NCBI RefSeq assembly: GCF_001854245.1
Contig: NZ_CP015381.1
Span: 770,001 to 834,000, forward strand
DNA from: Desulfococcus multivorans
GTDB taxonomy: Bacteria; Desulfobacterota; Desulfobacteria; Desulfobacterales; Desulfococcaceae
DNA length: 64,000 bases
Direction of reading: 5' to 3'
This document shows, one piece after another, positions 18,978 to 28,053 of this stretch (positions within the stretch are counted from its first letter, which is position 1; every line of letters starts with the position of its first letter). Position numbers and translations under genes: made by a program. The notes under the pieces are model-generated. The model had not been told where the DNA came from. It searched no databases and saw nothing but the letters and a program-made list of their open reading frames with translations.

Positions 18978-19664
18978 ATGTTTGACTGGAAATGGGATTT
19001 TACGATCCAGATTCTGCCCCGGCTCCTGGAGGCCACCCTCAATACGTTGATGGCCGCGGGATTCGGCTATCTCATCGCGCTGGTGGTGGGACTTTTCTTC
19101 GCCCTTGCCCAGCGGACGCCGTTTCGGCCATTGACGGTAATAATCCGTGAATTTGTCGAGATGATTCGGTCCACGCCGCTGATACTGCAGATCTTTTTCG
19201 TCTTTTACGTGGGGCCGCAGTTCGGCGTCCGTCTTTCGCCCTGGACCGCCGGCATGACCGCCATCGGTCTGCACTACGCCGCGTATCTTTCCGAGGTTTA
19301 TCGAGCCGGGCTCGATAGCGTGTCCAAGGGGCAGTGGGAGGCGTGCATCGCTCTTAATCTCAGCGTCCCGCGAACCTATTTTAAAATCATCATTCCCCAG
19401 GCGATCCCCAACATCATTCCGGGCCTCGGCAACTACCTGGTGGGTATCTTCAAGGACTCCCCCATGCTCTCGGTCATCGGCGTTACGGAACTGTTTCACG
19501 TGGCCACGGCCATCGGGGCCGAGACCTATCGATTCCTGGAGCCTTACACCCTGGTGGGGGCGATCTTTCTGGCCATTTCGCTGCCGGCGGCGATGTCCAT
19601 CCGGCGGTTCGAGGACTGGGTGCGTGCTTCGCTGGGGATGAAAAAACTTTACACAAAGGATTGA
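18978..19664 (+). CDS. ehuD: Ehu-like ABC transporter permease (second)
   Basis: A 228-residue permease paralogous to the preceding one, with the EAA loop 'WEACIALNLSVPRTYFKIIIPQAI' and five predicted membrane segments. With the first permease it forms the heterodimeric membrane channel of the importer. It is preceded by AGAGG and followed after 6 bp by the ATPase gene. Confidence 0.85.
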   Translation: MFDWKWDFTIQILPRLLEATLNTLMAAGFGYLIALVVGLFFALAQRTPFRPLTVIIREFVEMIRSTPLILQIFFVFYVGPQFGVRLSPWTAGMTAIGLHYAAYLSEVYRAGLDSVSKGQWEACIALNLSVPRTYFKIIIPQAIPNIIPGLGNYLVGIFKDSPMLSVIGVTELFHVATAIGAETYRFLEPYTLVGAIFLAISLPAAMSIRRFEDWVRASLGMKKLYTKD

Positions 19665-19670
19665 TTAACG

Positions 19671-20486
19671 GTGATGGAAAACAAGAAATTTCCCCTGGAG
19701 TTGACAGGGCCCGAAATTCCTATGGTGCGGTTCGACCGGGTATCGAAGCGCTACGGAGACCTGACCGTCCTCGATGCCCTGGACCTTGACGTTCGAGCCA
19801 ATGAGATGGTCGCTATCATCGGGCCTTCCGGGTCGGGCAAGACAACGGTATTGCGCATGTTGATGGCCCTGGAACTGGTGGATGAGGGCGTCATCTACGT
19901 CGACGGAACCCCGATGACGCACATGCCGAAAAACGGCGGCCTTGTCAGGGCAAGCAAATCCTATCTGCGTAAAATGCGCGAGAATATCGGCATGGTGTTC
20001 CAGCATTTCAATCTCTTTCCCCACATGACGGTGCTTGAAAACTGTATCGAGGGGCCGGTCCAGGTGCTGGGCATGAGAAAGGACGAGGCCGAGCAGCGGG
20101 CCCTGGACCTGTTGGATATGGTCGGCCTGGCGGACAAGATCGATCAGTATCCCGCCCGGCTGTCCGGAGGCCAGCAGCAGCGGGTCGCCATTGCGCGGGC
20201 ACTGGCCATGCGGCCCAAGATCATGCTTTTCGACGAGGTGACCTCTGCCCTGGACCCGGAGGTTATCGGCGAGGTGACCCAGGTCATCCGAAAGCTCAAC
20301 GACAAGCACGACCTGACGATGCTGATGGTCACCCACCAGATGGGATTCGCCAGGGAGATCGCCGACCGGGTCTGCTTCTTCTGCGAGGGCAAGATCGCCG
20401 AGCAGGGTCCTCCCGAACAATTATTCGACAATCCCCAAAATGAACGCACCATCGCCTTTTTGAGCGCCGTTCTGGATGCCGGATGA
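19671..20486 (+). CDS. ehuA: Ehu-like ABC transporter ATPase
   Basis: A 271-residue ATP-binding subunit of the polar amino-acid transporter type. Walker A GPSGSGKTT is near residue 45, the Q-loop 'GMVFQHFNLFPHMTV' and signature LSGGQQQR are present, and Walker B 'IMLFDEVTSALDPE' is followed by the switch His in 'MVTHQMGFA'. All motifs are intact. The start is GTG at 19671 or ATG at 19674. It is the last importer gene; 646 bp without an intact gene follow. Confidence 0.88.
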   Translation: MMENKKFPLELTGPEIPMVRFDRVSKRYGDLTVLDALDLDVRANEMVAIIGPSGSGKTTVLRMLMALELVDEGVIYVDGTPMTHMPKNGGLVRASKSYLRKMRENIGMVFQHFNLFPHMTVLENCIEGPVQVLGMRKDEAEQRALDLLDMVGLADKIDQYPARLSGGQQQRVAIARALAMRPKIMLFDEVTSALDPEVIGEVTQVIRKLNDKHDLTMLMVTHQMGFAREIADRVCFFCEGKIAEQGPPEQLFDNPQNERTIAFLSAVLDAG

Positions 20487-20621
20487 TCCGGTGTATCCGG
20501 AACCATCGGCGTGCTTTTCGGAGCACGAACGCCGCTCATCCCGACTGAACCTTCCTACCGTCCCGCAGCGGAGTGATCCGCCGGCGTCATGCCGTATCCC
20601 TGACTTCCAGCCTACCACTGT

Positions 20622-21114
20622 TCAAAAACGAACGAGGCCCTCCTCGATGTTGGTCGAGATGGCCGTTTTTTGGAGCATCCGGCCCATCTGTTCGGCGATG
20701 GACATGAAAAGGTTGGCGAAAATATTACCCGCAGGTCGGGGGATCATCAGGGCCGTGTCCGTGCCCTGGTAGCGAAGGTTCAAAAACAGGCTGCTTTCGA
20801 TGCGATCCTCGGAAAAACCCTGGGCCGCCAAGGCCGCCTCGGCTTCGACCCGGAACGTCGGCACCTTGCAAGCCGGGATTGATCATGTCCATTCGTGCCG
20901 GTATCCCCCGAAAGACGGATAACGCCTCAAAAAATATACGCCGACTAGGGATAACGGCGCGGAGGACTTCGTTCATTCCCGCTCCGTTCGCCCATTGTCT
21001 GAAACAGTTCTCTAGTGCGTTCACGGCACTTCTCTGGTATAGGAACAGGGTATCCGGGCCGTGTGCCGTCACGGTCAAGGCCCTTATGGGGACTGACATA
21101 GCGGCGTTCCGCAT
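20622..21114 (-). pseudogene. Remnant of a 5-oxoprolinase (hydantoinase A/B fusion) gene
   Basis: Two minus-strand stretches in different frames match separate parts of ATP-dependent 5-oxoprolinase. At 21114-21049 'NAAMSVPIRALT' resembles the '(A)NEAMCRPIRALT' segment of the hydantoinase A domain. At 20864-20622 '[14 protein letters not shown]' is the later A-domain motif, and it runs straight into '[20 protein letters not shown]', the start of the hydantoinase B domain. The central and flanking portions are missing, so the gene is decayed by frameshift and deletion. The enzyme would convert 5-oxoproline to glutamate, which fits the neighbouring amino-acid importer and glutamate dehydrogenase. 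Nothing else is recognised between 20487 and 21213. Confidence 0.6.
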
Positions 21115-21213
21115 GATTTAAGGCCGTGGACGGTGCGACGGCCAACACCCGCAAGCCGAGCCTCGCGCGATCCCGATATATCTAAAGAGGTCATCAGGTC
21201 CAAAAAAACGAAA

Positions 21214-24200
21214 ATGGGAAGCATTACCGACAGAGAGATTCCATATAATTACACATCGGCCGACGACAGGCGCATCCTGGCATGGTTGCTGGGAGCGGAG
21301 GTGTTGGCCCCCTTGGAGCGGCTGGTCTTCAGGCGCCGGACGGGGAGATCCTGGCGCGTCCTGATGCGTTTTGTCGGAGACCTCTTCATTCATTACCGGA
21401 ATCCCTTCCTTTATCAGGAGCTGATTGACGATCGTGATCGGCGAAGGCGGTTTCTGGCGGCGGCCCGCAGGGACCTGACACTCATCATTGATCGCGCCGA
21501 TCCGGAGCCGGATCTGGATATCGTCCTGGATCGGTGCCGACAAAAGCTTTCCGCGCTGGACGCCGAACTGTCGGCCGTTGTCGCGATGCGGCATCGCATT
21601 CGTCGACGCCTCGGCGCCATTGTCGGCGAGGCGAATGTTTTTTTCGATCCCTTCACCCTCATGGCCCATGCCACCGACGCCACCAACTGGCGGCTTCACC
21701 TGCCTGTGGCAGTGGTCTGCCCCGACGAGGAAAGCCAGGTCCCGATGCTGCTCCAGGCTGTATCGGCATTGGGTTTGAAGGCGATTCCGCGCGGCGCGGG
21801 CACCGGTCTCACCGGTGGCGCCGTTCCCGTCGTTCCCGATTGTGTCATGATCAACACCGAGAAACTCAACCGTATCGGCGCCCTTGCCTGGGAAAACTAC
21901 GAGGATCCCGACGGAAAGGCGCTTCGACTGCCGATCCTTCCCGTGGGCGCGGGCGTCATCACGGAGGCCGCCATGACAGCCGCGGCCGGGGCCGGGCTGG
22001 TGTTTGCCACCGATCCCACCTCGGCATGGGCCTGTACCATCGGGGGCAACATCGCCGAGAACGCCGGCGGCAAGAAAGCCGTGCTCTGGGGTACGGCCAT
22101 CGACAACCTCCTGAGCTTCCGCATGGCGGTCCCGGGAGGGCGGCTGATCGAGGTTCGGCGCACCCATCCCACGGGCCGCCGCATCGACCCCGAAGAAACC
22201 GTTGTCTTTTCGGTGACCGACGTCGCCGGCGGAGAAACGATCCGACAGATTTCGATTCCCGGCAACCGGATCAGAAAGCCCGGTCTGGGCAAGGACATCA
22301 CCAACAAGGCCCTGGAGGGCCTCCCGGGCGTTCAGAAAGAGGGCACCGACGGCGTTATTACCTCGGCGGTCTTCATCCTTCATCCCGCCTATCCCCATCA
22401 GCGAACCGTGTGCCTCGAATTCTTCGGCGAGGACATGGACGAGGCGGGTCGGGTGATCGTGGAGATTTCCCGATCCTTTGTCAATCAGGGACGCGAAGCC
22501 CTGATGGCCCTCGAGCATTTTGATGAGGAGTACGTCCAGGCCATCGACTACAAGGCCAAGGCCCCCCGCAGTCGACGCCCCAAGGCCGTGCTGCTCGTGG
22601 ACATCGTGGGGCATGCTGTCGAACAGGTGAATGACGGCCTGTCACGGTTGAGAACGCTGCTTTCCGCCTATCCCAATACATTTATGGCCGTAGCGGGGAG
22701 CGATGCCGAAGCGGAGCGCTTCTGGCGGGACCGGAAACGACTGGGCGCCATCGCGGCCCGCACCAATGCGTTCAAGCTGAACGAGGATATCGTTCTGCCC
22801 CTTTCGGCCCTGGCCGAGTTTGCCGAGTTTGTCGATGCCCTCAATATGGAGGAAGAGCGGAGCAACCAGGTCGAGGTCATGTGGCACCTTATCAACTACC
22901 TGGAGAAGGCCGTGCCCATTGAAGACCCTGAGTGGCTGGCGGCGAAACTGCCCAGGGCAAGAGAACTCCTTCGGAAGGCCATGGACCAGGTTTATCTGGC
23001 CGGCCGGGAACACCTGCGGGAGGGGACGCATCTCCGGGGAGCGGCGGCCGCCATGGCGGAGCTGCTGCGCGGATTCAGCAAGGTTCGGGCCGAGATCGAC
23101 CGCGATATCGCCGAGATCCGAAACCGGCGTATCGTCGTCGCCACTCACATGCACGCCGGCGACGGCAACGTCCATGTCAACATCCCGGTGTTCGCCAATG
23201 ACCGGGAGATGATGCGGCGCGCCGCCGACACGGCGGACGTCATCATGGAAAAGGCGGTGGCGCTGGGGGGCGTGGTGAGCGGGGAGCACGGCATCGGGTT
23301 CACCAAAATCCGGCACCTGGATCCCGATATCATGGCGGCATTCAAGGCTTACCGGCAGACGGCCGATCCGGAGGATCTGATCAACCCGGGAAAGCTGACC
23401 GATCCCGACACGGCAAACCAGGTGTTCACCCCATCTTTCAACCTGATCGAGCTGGAGGCCCGCATACTGCGCTACGGTCACCTGGAGCAGCTGGCGGAGA
23501 AGATTTCCCAATGCGTCCGCTGCGGCAAGTGCAAGACCGGCTGTTGTGTCTTTTACCCGGCGGAAAACCTGTTCTTTCATCCGCGGAACAAAAACCTGGC
23601 CTTGACGGGGATCATCGAAGCCCTGCTCTACGACGCGCAACGGTCCCACGCCGTGGGTTTCAGGTCGCTGCGCCGGCTGGAGGAGATCGCCGATCACTGC
23701 ACCCTCTGCCACAAGTGCCTGCCCCCTTGTCCCGTCAATATCGATACTGCCGAAATCTCCATTCTCGAGCGGGAGGTGCTGGCGGACCGTCGCTTCAAGC
23801 GATCGCCGCTGCCGACGCGCATCGTCCTTGCATATCTCGCCTCGCGGTCGCCGCTGACCAACGCCCTGGTTCGCCGGACGGTTTTTCAATGGGGCGGCGC
23901 ACTGCAGCGGACGGCGGTTCGGCTGATGGGCGGCGGCAACAGACGGCGGAAAGGATCCCTCCTGGCGCCTTTCTATGCGCCCGTGGCGTCCATCGCACCC
24001 CGGCCCCTGCCTGCGGCCTACCCATCTCATGACCGGAATCAGGCGCTTTTGGTCGCGCCCGCCGACACCGCGACGGCCACGGTTTTCTATTATCCGGGCT
24101 GCGGGTCCGAGCGGTTGCATGCCGACATCGCCCTGGCATCGATTTACCTGCTCCTGCAGGTCGGGGCCCGCGTGGTGTTGCCGCCGAAATACCTCTGCTG

Positions 24201-24819
24201 CGGATTTCCAGCCCGTGCCAATGCCAAAACGGATATCAGCAAACGGCAGGAACTCCGCAACGCCATCATTTTCAACCAGATCCGTTCCATGCTGGGGCAC
24301 CTCGATTTCGATGCATGCGTTGTCTCCTGCGGCACCTGCCGCGAGACCCTGATCCGAATGAGCGCCGCCGATATCTTCGATGCCCCGCTGCTCGATGTCG
24401 CCGGCTGGGTTCTGGAGCGCGGTTTCGACGTCATGCTCCCGGGCTTGTGCTGGTACCATGCCCCTTGTCACGACTCTCTCGAGGGCACGGGGGAGGCACT
24501 TCTGCGCCGTCTGGCGCCGGAAGGCGTCGTCTCCGTTCCCCACTGCTGTTCCGAAGCCGGAACACTTGCCCTGAGCCGGCCGGACATTGCCGCCCGCATG
24601 CTGGAACGCAAACGGGAGAGCCTGGCGGCGCATGCATCCTTTGCATCGGGCCGCACACGCCTGGTGACCAACTGCCCGGCCTGCCTGAACGGCCTGGGTC
24701 GACAGCGCCGGGTGATCCCGACGCACCTGGCTGTTGCATTGGCGGATGCCCATGACGGCGCCGGTTGGCGGGCCCATGTCGCAGATCGACTGGCAGGCGC
24801 GGAACGGATCCGAATTTAG
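21214..24819 (+). CDS. Giant FAD/Fe-S oxidoreductase (DUF3683, D-2-hydroxyacid dehydrogenase-like)
   Basis: A roughly 1201-residue multidomain flavoprotein. The N terminus 'REIPYNYTSADDR' marks the DUF3683 type. An FAD-binding type 4 domain (PCMH-like, 'IPRGAGTGLTGGAV', 'ACTIGGNIAENAGG') is followed by an FAD-oxidase C-terminal domain ending 'GEHGIGFTKIRHLDP'. Two 4Fe-4S clusters follow (CVRCGKCKTGC and CTLCHKCLPPC), then GlcF-like cysteine-rich (CCG) segments with 'CCGFPARA', 'SCGTCRETL' and 'CCSEAGTLALS'. The layout matches YdiJ/GlcDF-type D-2-hydroxyacid dehydrogenases that pass electrons to the quinone pool. ATG at 21214 is preferred over GTG at 21133 because the family N terminus begins there. 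The glutamate dehydrogenase gene follows after 55 bp. Confidence 0.82.
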   Translation: MGSITDREIPYNYTSADDRRILAWLLGAEVLAPLERLVFRRRTGRSWRVLMRFVGDLFIHYRNPFLYQELIDDRDRRRRFLAAARRDLTLIIDRADPEPDLDIVLDRCRQKLSALDAELSAVVAMRHRIRRRLGAIVGEANVFFDPFTLMAHATDATNWRLHLPVAVVCPDEESQVPMLLQAVSALGLKAIPRGAGTGLTGGAVPVVPDCVMINTEKLNRIGALAWENYEDPDGKALRLPILPVGAGVITEAAMTAAAGAGLVFATDPTSAWACTIGGNIAENAGGKKAVLWGTAIDNLLSFRMAVPGGRLIEVRRTHPTGRRIDPEETVVFSVTDVAGGETIRQISIPGNRIRKPGLGKDITNKALEGLPGVQKEGTDGVITSAVFILHPAYPHQRTVCLEFFGEDMDEAGRVIVEISRSFVNQGREALMALEHFDEEYVQAIDYKAKAPRSRRPKAVLLVDIVGHAVEQVNDGLSRLRTLLSAYPNTFMAVAGSDAEAERFWRDRKRLGAIAARTNAFKLNEDIVLPLSALAEFAEFVDALNMEEERSNQVEVMWHLINYLEKAVPIEDPEWLAAKLPRARELLRKAMDQVYLAGREHLREGTHLRGAAAAMAELLRGFSKVRAEIDRDIAEIRNRRIVVATHMHAGDGNVHVNIPVFANDREMMRRAADTADVIMEKAVALGGVVSGEHGIGFTKIRHLDPDIMAAFKAYRQTADPEDLINPGKLTDPDTANQVFTPSFNLIELEARILRYGHLEQLAEKISQCVRCGKCKTGCCVFYPAENLFFHPRNKNLALTGIIEALLYDAQRSHAVGFRSLRRLEEIADHCTLCHKCLPPCPVNIDTAEISILEREVLADRRFKRSPLPTRIVLAYLASRSPLTNALVRRTVFQWGGALQRTAVRLMGGGNRRRKGSLLAPFYAPVASIAPRPLPAAYPSHDRNQALLVAPADTATATVFYYPGCGSERLHADIALASIYLLLQVGARVVLPPKYLCCGFPARANAKTDISKRQELRNAIIFNQIRSMLGHLDFDACVVSCGTCRETLIRMSAADIFDAPLLDVAGWVLERGFDVMLPGLCWYHAPCHDSLEGTGEALLRRLAPEGVVSVPHCCSEAGTLALSRPDIAARMLERKRESLAAHASFASGRTRLVTNCPACLNGLGRQRRVIPTHLAVALADAHDGAGWRAHVADRLAGAERIRI

Positions 24820-24874
24820 GGTCCGGACGGAAAAGCTGAGTCGTCCGTTAAGACCGAAACGATCGAGGAGAATC

Positions 24875-27800
24875 ATGGACCATAAAGCCGGCTGTTCCCC
24901 CGCTTTTTCCCGGGGAACCTACATCATCAAAAAAGCCCAGAGCGTCAATCTCGACCCCAGCGTTCTCTATGAGGCCGTCATCGACCTGTCCAGCGAGGGA
25001 CTTCTCACCGCCAACTGTATCAACATGGCGGCGGGAATCCTCCTGGAAGACCTGGGCTTGCCCAATTATTTCTTTGAAAACATCAAGGCGGGCGCGCTCA
25101 AGCAGATGCTGTCATCCATCGCCACCAGCATCACCTTCAAGGACGGCAAGGGGGTTCTGGTGGGCCGGGTGGCCCATGTCGACTTCGACCTGGAGAGCGA
25201 GAACAACGTCCAACGGGTCAGGATCGCCACCCAGGAGACCCGGGACAGCATGGAAAAGGTCCTGGAGGACCAGATTCCCGGCCATCGTCGCGAATATTAC
25301 TATTGCCCTCTAAGTCACTATTACACCTACATCATCCGACCGGAAACGGTCAGGGATTACGACCCGGACTCCTTTGGAACATCCCGATTCCTGTTCTCTC
25401 TGGCGGGAGACTACACTGCGACACCAGCACCCACGCGACGGCGCTACGAACGGTTTCTCGAGGCCGCGGAACGCGCCGTGACGCCCCTCATCGAGGTGTT
25501 CAATCTTCCCGAGACCGGTGAGACCCGTCTGATGTTCAACAGCGATTTCGCTTCACCCCAGCTCCCGGTATTCCGGAAGCTTTTCGAGGATCACGGCCTG
25601 GTGCTGAATCGCGCCTATTGGGAGCCCTATTGCAGAAAATTGCCGGTGCCGTCCTCTATCTGTTCCCTCTATGCCCTTGGCGAGCTTTCCCGGAGAAAAG
25701 AGGCGGCGCTTGTCGCCGATCTCTGTGCCTACCTCGCCTTTGCCGTCAGTGACGTAACCGATCTTTACGTGACCGGTAAACTGACCTTCGACGAGATGCT
25801 TTTTGCCGGAAATCTTGTCGATTTCACCCACATGTTCATTTACAAGGAACGGGACAAAGCCACCGACCGGGAGATTCTGGAGAGTCTCGTCAGCAAGGAT
25901 CACAAGGAGGCTTTTGCCGGACGGATTCACGGCGCCAACAAATCCACATACGTTTCGAAACTCATTCTCGAAACCGCCCTCGAGAATTCGGATCTCATCA
26001 AGATCCTCTACGGTCTTTTCGAACAAAGGTTCAAACCCGGGATTCAAAACCGAATCACCCCGGAAGTGCTCGAACAGAAATTCTCGGCCTTCGACAAAAT
26101 CATCGCCTCCCGCTTCATGGATGCCTGGCAGAATTACGATATCTTCAGGTTCATGTTCAGGATGGTCTCGTGTACGTTGAAGACCAATTTCTACAAACCG
26201 GAAAAGCGGTCCTTCGCCTTTCGATTTGACAACCGGATTCTCGATCCGCTGGTGTTCGACCGTTTCGTGTTCGGCATCTTTTACGTGAACGGTCACTACG
26301 CCTGCGGAACCCACCTGAGGGCCGGAGACATCGCCCGTGGAGGGCTTCGCCTCATTCGCGTGTCGCCGAGCAATTATTCCACGGAGATCGACAATGCCGT
26401 GCTCCTGAACTATGCCCTGGGGCCAAAGGCCCAGCGGTTGAAGCACAAGGACATCTGTGAAAGCGGTTCAAAGGGCGTGGTGGTGCCCCATGCCGTCTAT
26501 GCCGGCCACGGGATGGCGGCCCTGTACGACTATACCGAGGGCATTCTCGATCTGACCCTGGAGGATTCGGCCGTGATCGACCATTACGGGAAGCCCGAAA
26601 TGGTGTTTTTCGGCCCCGACGAGGGAACGGCACCCTTCATGGACGCAGTGGCCTTTCGCGCCCGGGAGCGGGGCTATCGTTACTGGCGGACCCTCACCAC
26701 GGGCAAGAGCTTCGGCATCCCCCACGATACCTACGGCCGGATCGAGGGGGGCGATCTTTTTGGCCTTATTGACCGGCGGGAGCAGGGCACCGAACTCTGC
26801 ATCAACGGCGAAACCGTCCTCGTCACCCGGAATATGGACGACATTTATGAGGTCGTCGGCGGACGAATCGAAACCAGCGGCATGACCACCACCGGCGTGA
26901 TGGGGGCCTTCAGGACCCTCGTGGCGCACTTCGGTGAATCAGAGGAAAACCTCAACCTGATGATGACCGGCGGTCCGGACGGAGATCTCGGGGGCAACGA
27001 GATCCAGTGTTACAAGGGCAGGATCTGCCTCGTCATCGACGGCGGATCGATCCTCTTTGATCCTGACGGGCTCGATCGTCGCGAACTGACGAAGATTGCC
27101 TTCATGCGTCATTCCTTCCCCAGAGCCAACTCCATGGCTTTCCCTGTGGACAAACTGGGTTCCCGCGGATTCCGGGTGCCGATGAAGGCCAGAAACATCC
27201 CACTTCCCGACGGCACGGTCGTGGAGGACGGCGCCCTGTTTCACAGGACCTTTCTGTCGGACCCCGCGAACCGCCGTTTCATTCGTGAGGCCGATATCCG
27301 TGCCTTCATCCCCTGCGGGGGATTCAAGGACACTGTGAACCGCGGCAATGTCAAGCCGTTTCTCTCTATCTTCGAGGAGTTGAAGTTCATCGTCGAGGGC
27401 GCCAATGTCTTCTTTGACGACGCTGCCAGACGCTATATCGCCACCACTACGGGCATCAGGCATATCAAAGACACCACGGCCAACAAGGGGGGCGTTTTTT
27501 CCAGCGCCGTCTCCGAGGTTCTCACCGGCTTTCTCTTTGGAGACGATTACGAGGCGAACCTGTTGGACGACGCCGAGACCCGATGGGCATTGATCCGGGA
27601 TATCCTGGGGCTGGTGGAGGCCAACGCCCGGGCGGAGACTGCAATGCTTATCCGGATTCACGAAACCGATCCGTCGGTGCCGCTCTTCGATCTGTCGGAG
27701 CGGACGAGCGAACAGATCTTCACCCTTCAGGCCGTTTTTGAAAAGCGCATCCGGGAGATCCTGGCCGACGGGGACCGGGTCCGGCAAATCCTGGAGCGCT

Positions 27801-28015
27801 ATATTCCGGGTATCCTGATCCGGCGGCTCGGCATGGAGAAGATCATGGACATTCTGAACAATCCGGAACTGCAGGCATACCGGAATGCCATCCTTACCAA
27901 AAAGCTCGCATCCATGGCCTTTTACCGATACGGCCTCGAATGGCGGGATCTTCTGCAGCGAATCGAGACCGACTTCGCCGAGGGCGTTAGGACCATCCTG
28001 TCGACGTCGGTCTGA
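24875..28015 (+). CDS. Large NAD-type glutamate dehydrogenase
   Basis: A 1046-residue protein of the large NAD-glutamate dehydrogenase class, which deaminates glutamate to 2-oxoglutarate and ammonia. The catalytic and nucleotide-binding half has 'GGLRLIRVSP', 'KGVVVPHAVYAG', 'FFGPDEGTAPFMD', 'FIPCGGFKDTVNRGN', 'FIVEGANVFFDDAARR' and 'TTANKGGVFSSAVSEVL', the last corresponding to the NKGG-containing region of Glu dehydrogenases. The N-terminal 500 residues form a regulatory extension. The start at 24875 is fixed by GAGGAG at 24865-24870; the longer open frame back to 24734 overlaps the preceding gene. It is probably cotranscribed with the FAD/Fe-S oxidoreductase. Confidence 0.85.
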   Translation: MDHKAGCSPAFSRGTYIIKKAQSVNLDPSVLYEAVIDLSSEGLLTANCINMAAGILLEDLGLPNYFFENIKAGALKQMLSSIATSITFKDGKGVLVGRVAHVDFDLESENNVQRVRIATQETRDSMEKVLEDQIPGHRREYYYCPLSHYYTYIIRPETVRDYDPDSFGTSRFLFSLAGDYTATPAPTRRRYERFLEAAERAVTPLIEVFNLPETGETRLMFNSDFASPQLPVFRKLFEDHGLVLNRAYWEPYCRKLPVPSSICSLYALGELSRRKEAALVADLCAYLAFAVSDVTDLYVTGKLTFDEMLFAGNLVDFTHMFIYKERDKATDREILESLVSKDHKEAFAGRIHGANKSTYVSKLILETALENSDLIKILYGLFEQRFKPGIQNRITPEVLEQKFSAFDKIIASRFMDAWQNYDIFRFMFRMVSCTLKTNFYKPEKRSFAFRFDNRILDPLVFDRFVFGIFYVNGHYACGTHLRAGDIARGGLRLIRVSPSNYSTEIDNAVLLNYALGPKAQRLKHKDICESGSKGVVVPHAVYAGHGMAALYDYTEGILDLTLEDSAVIDHYGKPEMVFFGPDEGTAPFMDAVAFRARERGYRYWRTLTTGKSFGIPHDTYGRIEGGDLFGLIDRREQGTELCINGETVLVTRNMDDIYEVVGGRIETSGMTTTGVMGAFRTLVAHFGESEENLNLMMTGGPDGDLGGNEIQCYKGRICLVIDGGSILFDPDGLDRRELTKIAFMRHSFPRANSMAFPVDKLGSRGFRVPMKARNIPLPDGTVVEDGALFHRTFLSDPANRRFIREADIRAFIPCGGFKDTVNRGNVKPFLSIFEELKFIVEGANVFFDDAARRYIATTTGIRHIKDTTANKGGVFSSAVSEVLTGFLFGDDYEANLLDDAETRWALIRDILGLVEANARAETAMLIRIHETDPSVPLFDLSERTSEQIFTLQAVFEKRIREILADGDRVRQILERYIPGILIRRLGMEKIMDILNNPELQAYRNAILTKKLASMAFYRYGLEWRDLLQRIETDFAEGVRTILSTSV

Positions 28016-28053
28016 GGGGCATCGCAGGTCCTATCGAACGGTCGTCCCATATA

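Noticed and set aside
17424-20486. Firm naming of the importer as an ectoine transporter
   Set aside because: The sequence pattern is EhuB-like, but no ectoine-degradation genes (eutABCDE or doe) follow, so the ligand remains open.
20421-20618. Small minus-strand frame after ehuA
   Set aside because: No ribosome-binding site or similarity; Ser/Gly/Arg-rich composition typical of a chance frame.
22642-24876. 744-codon minus-strand frame opposite the FAD/Fe-S oxidoreductase
   Set aside because: Antisense shadow; the plus strand has Fe-S cysteine motifs and FAD domains.
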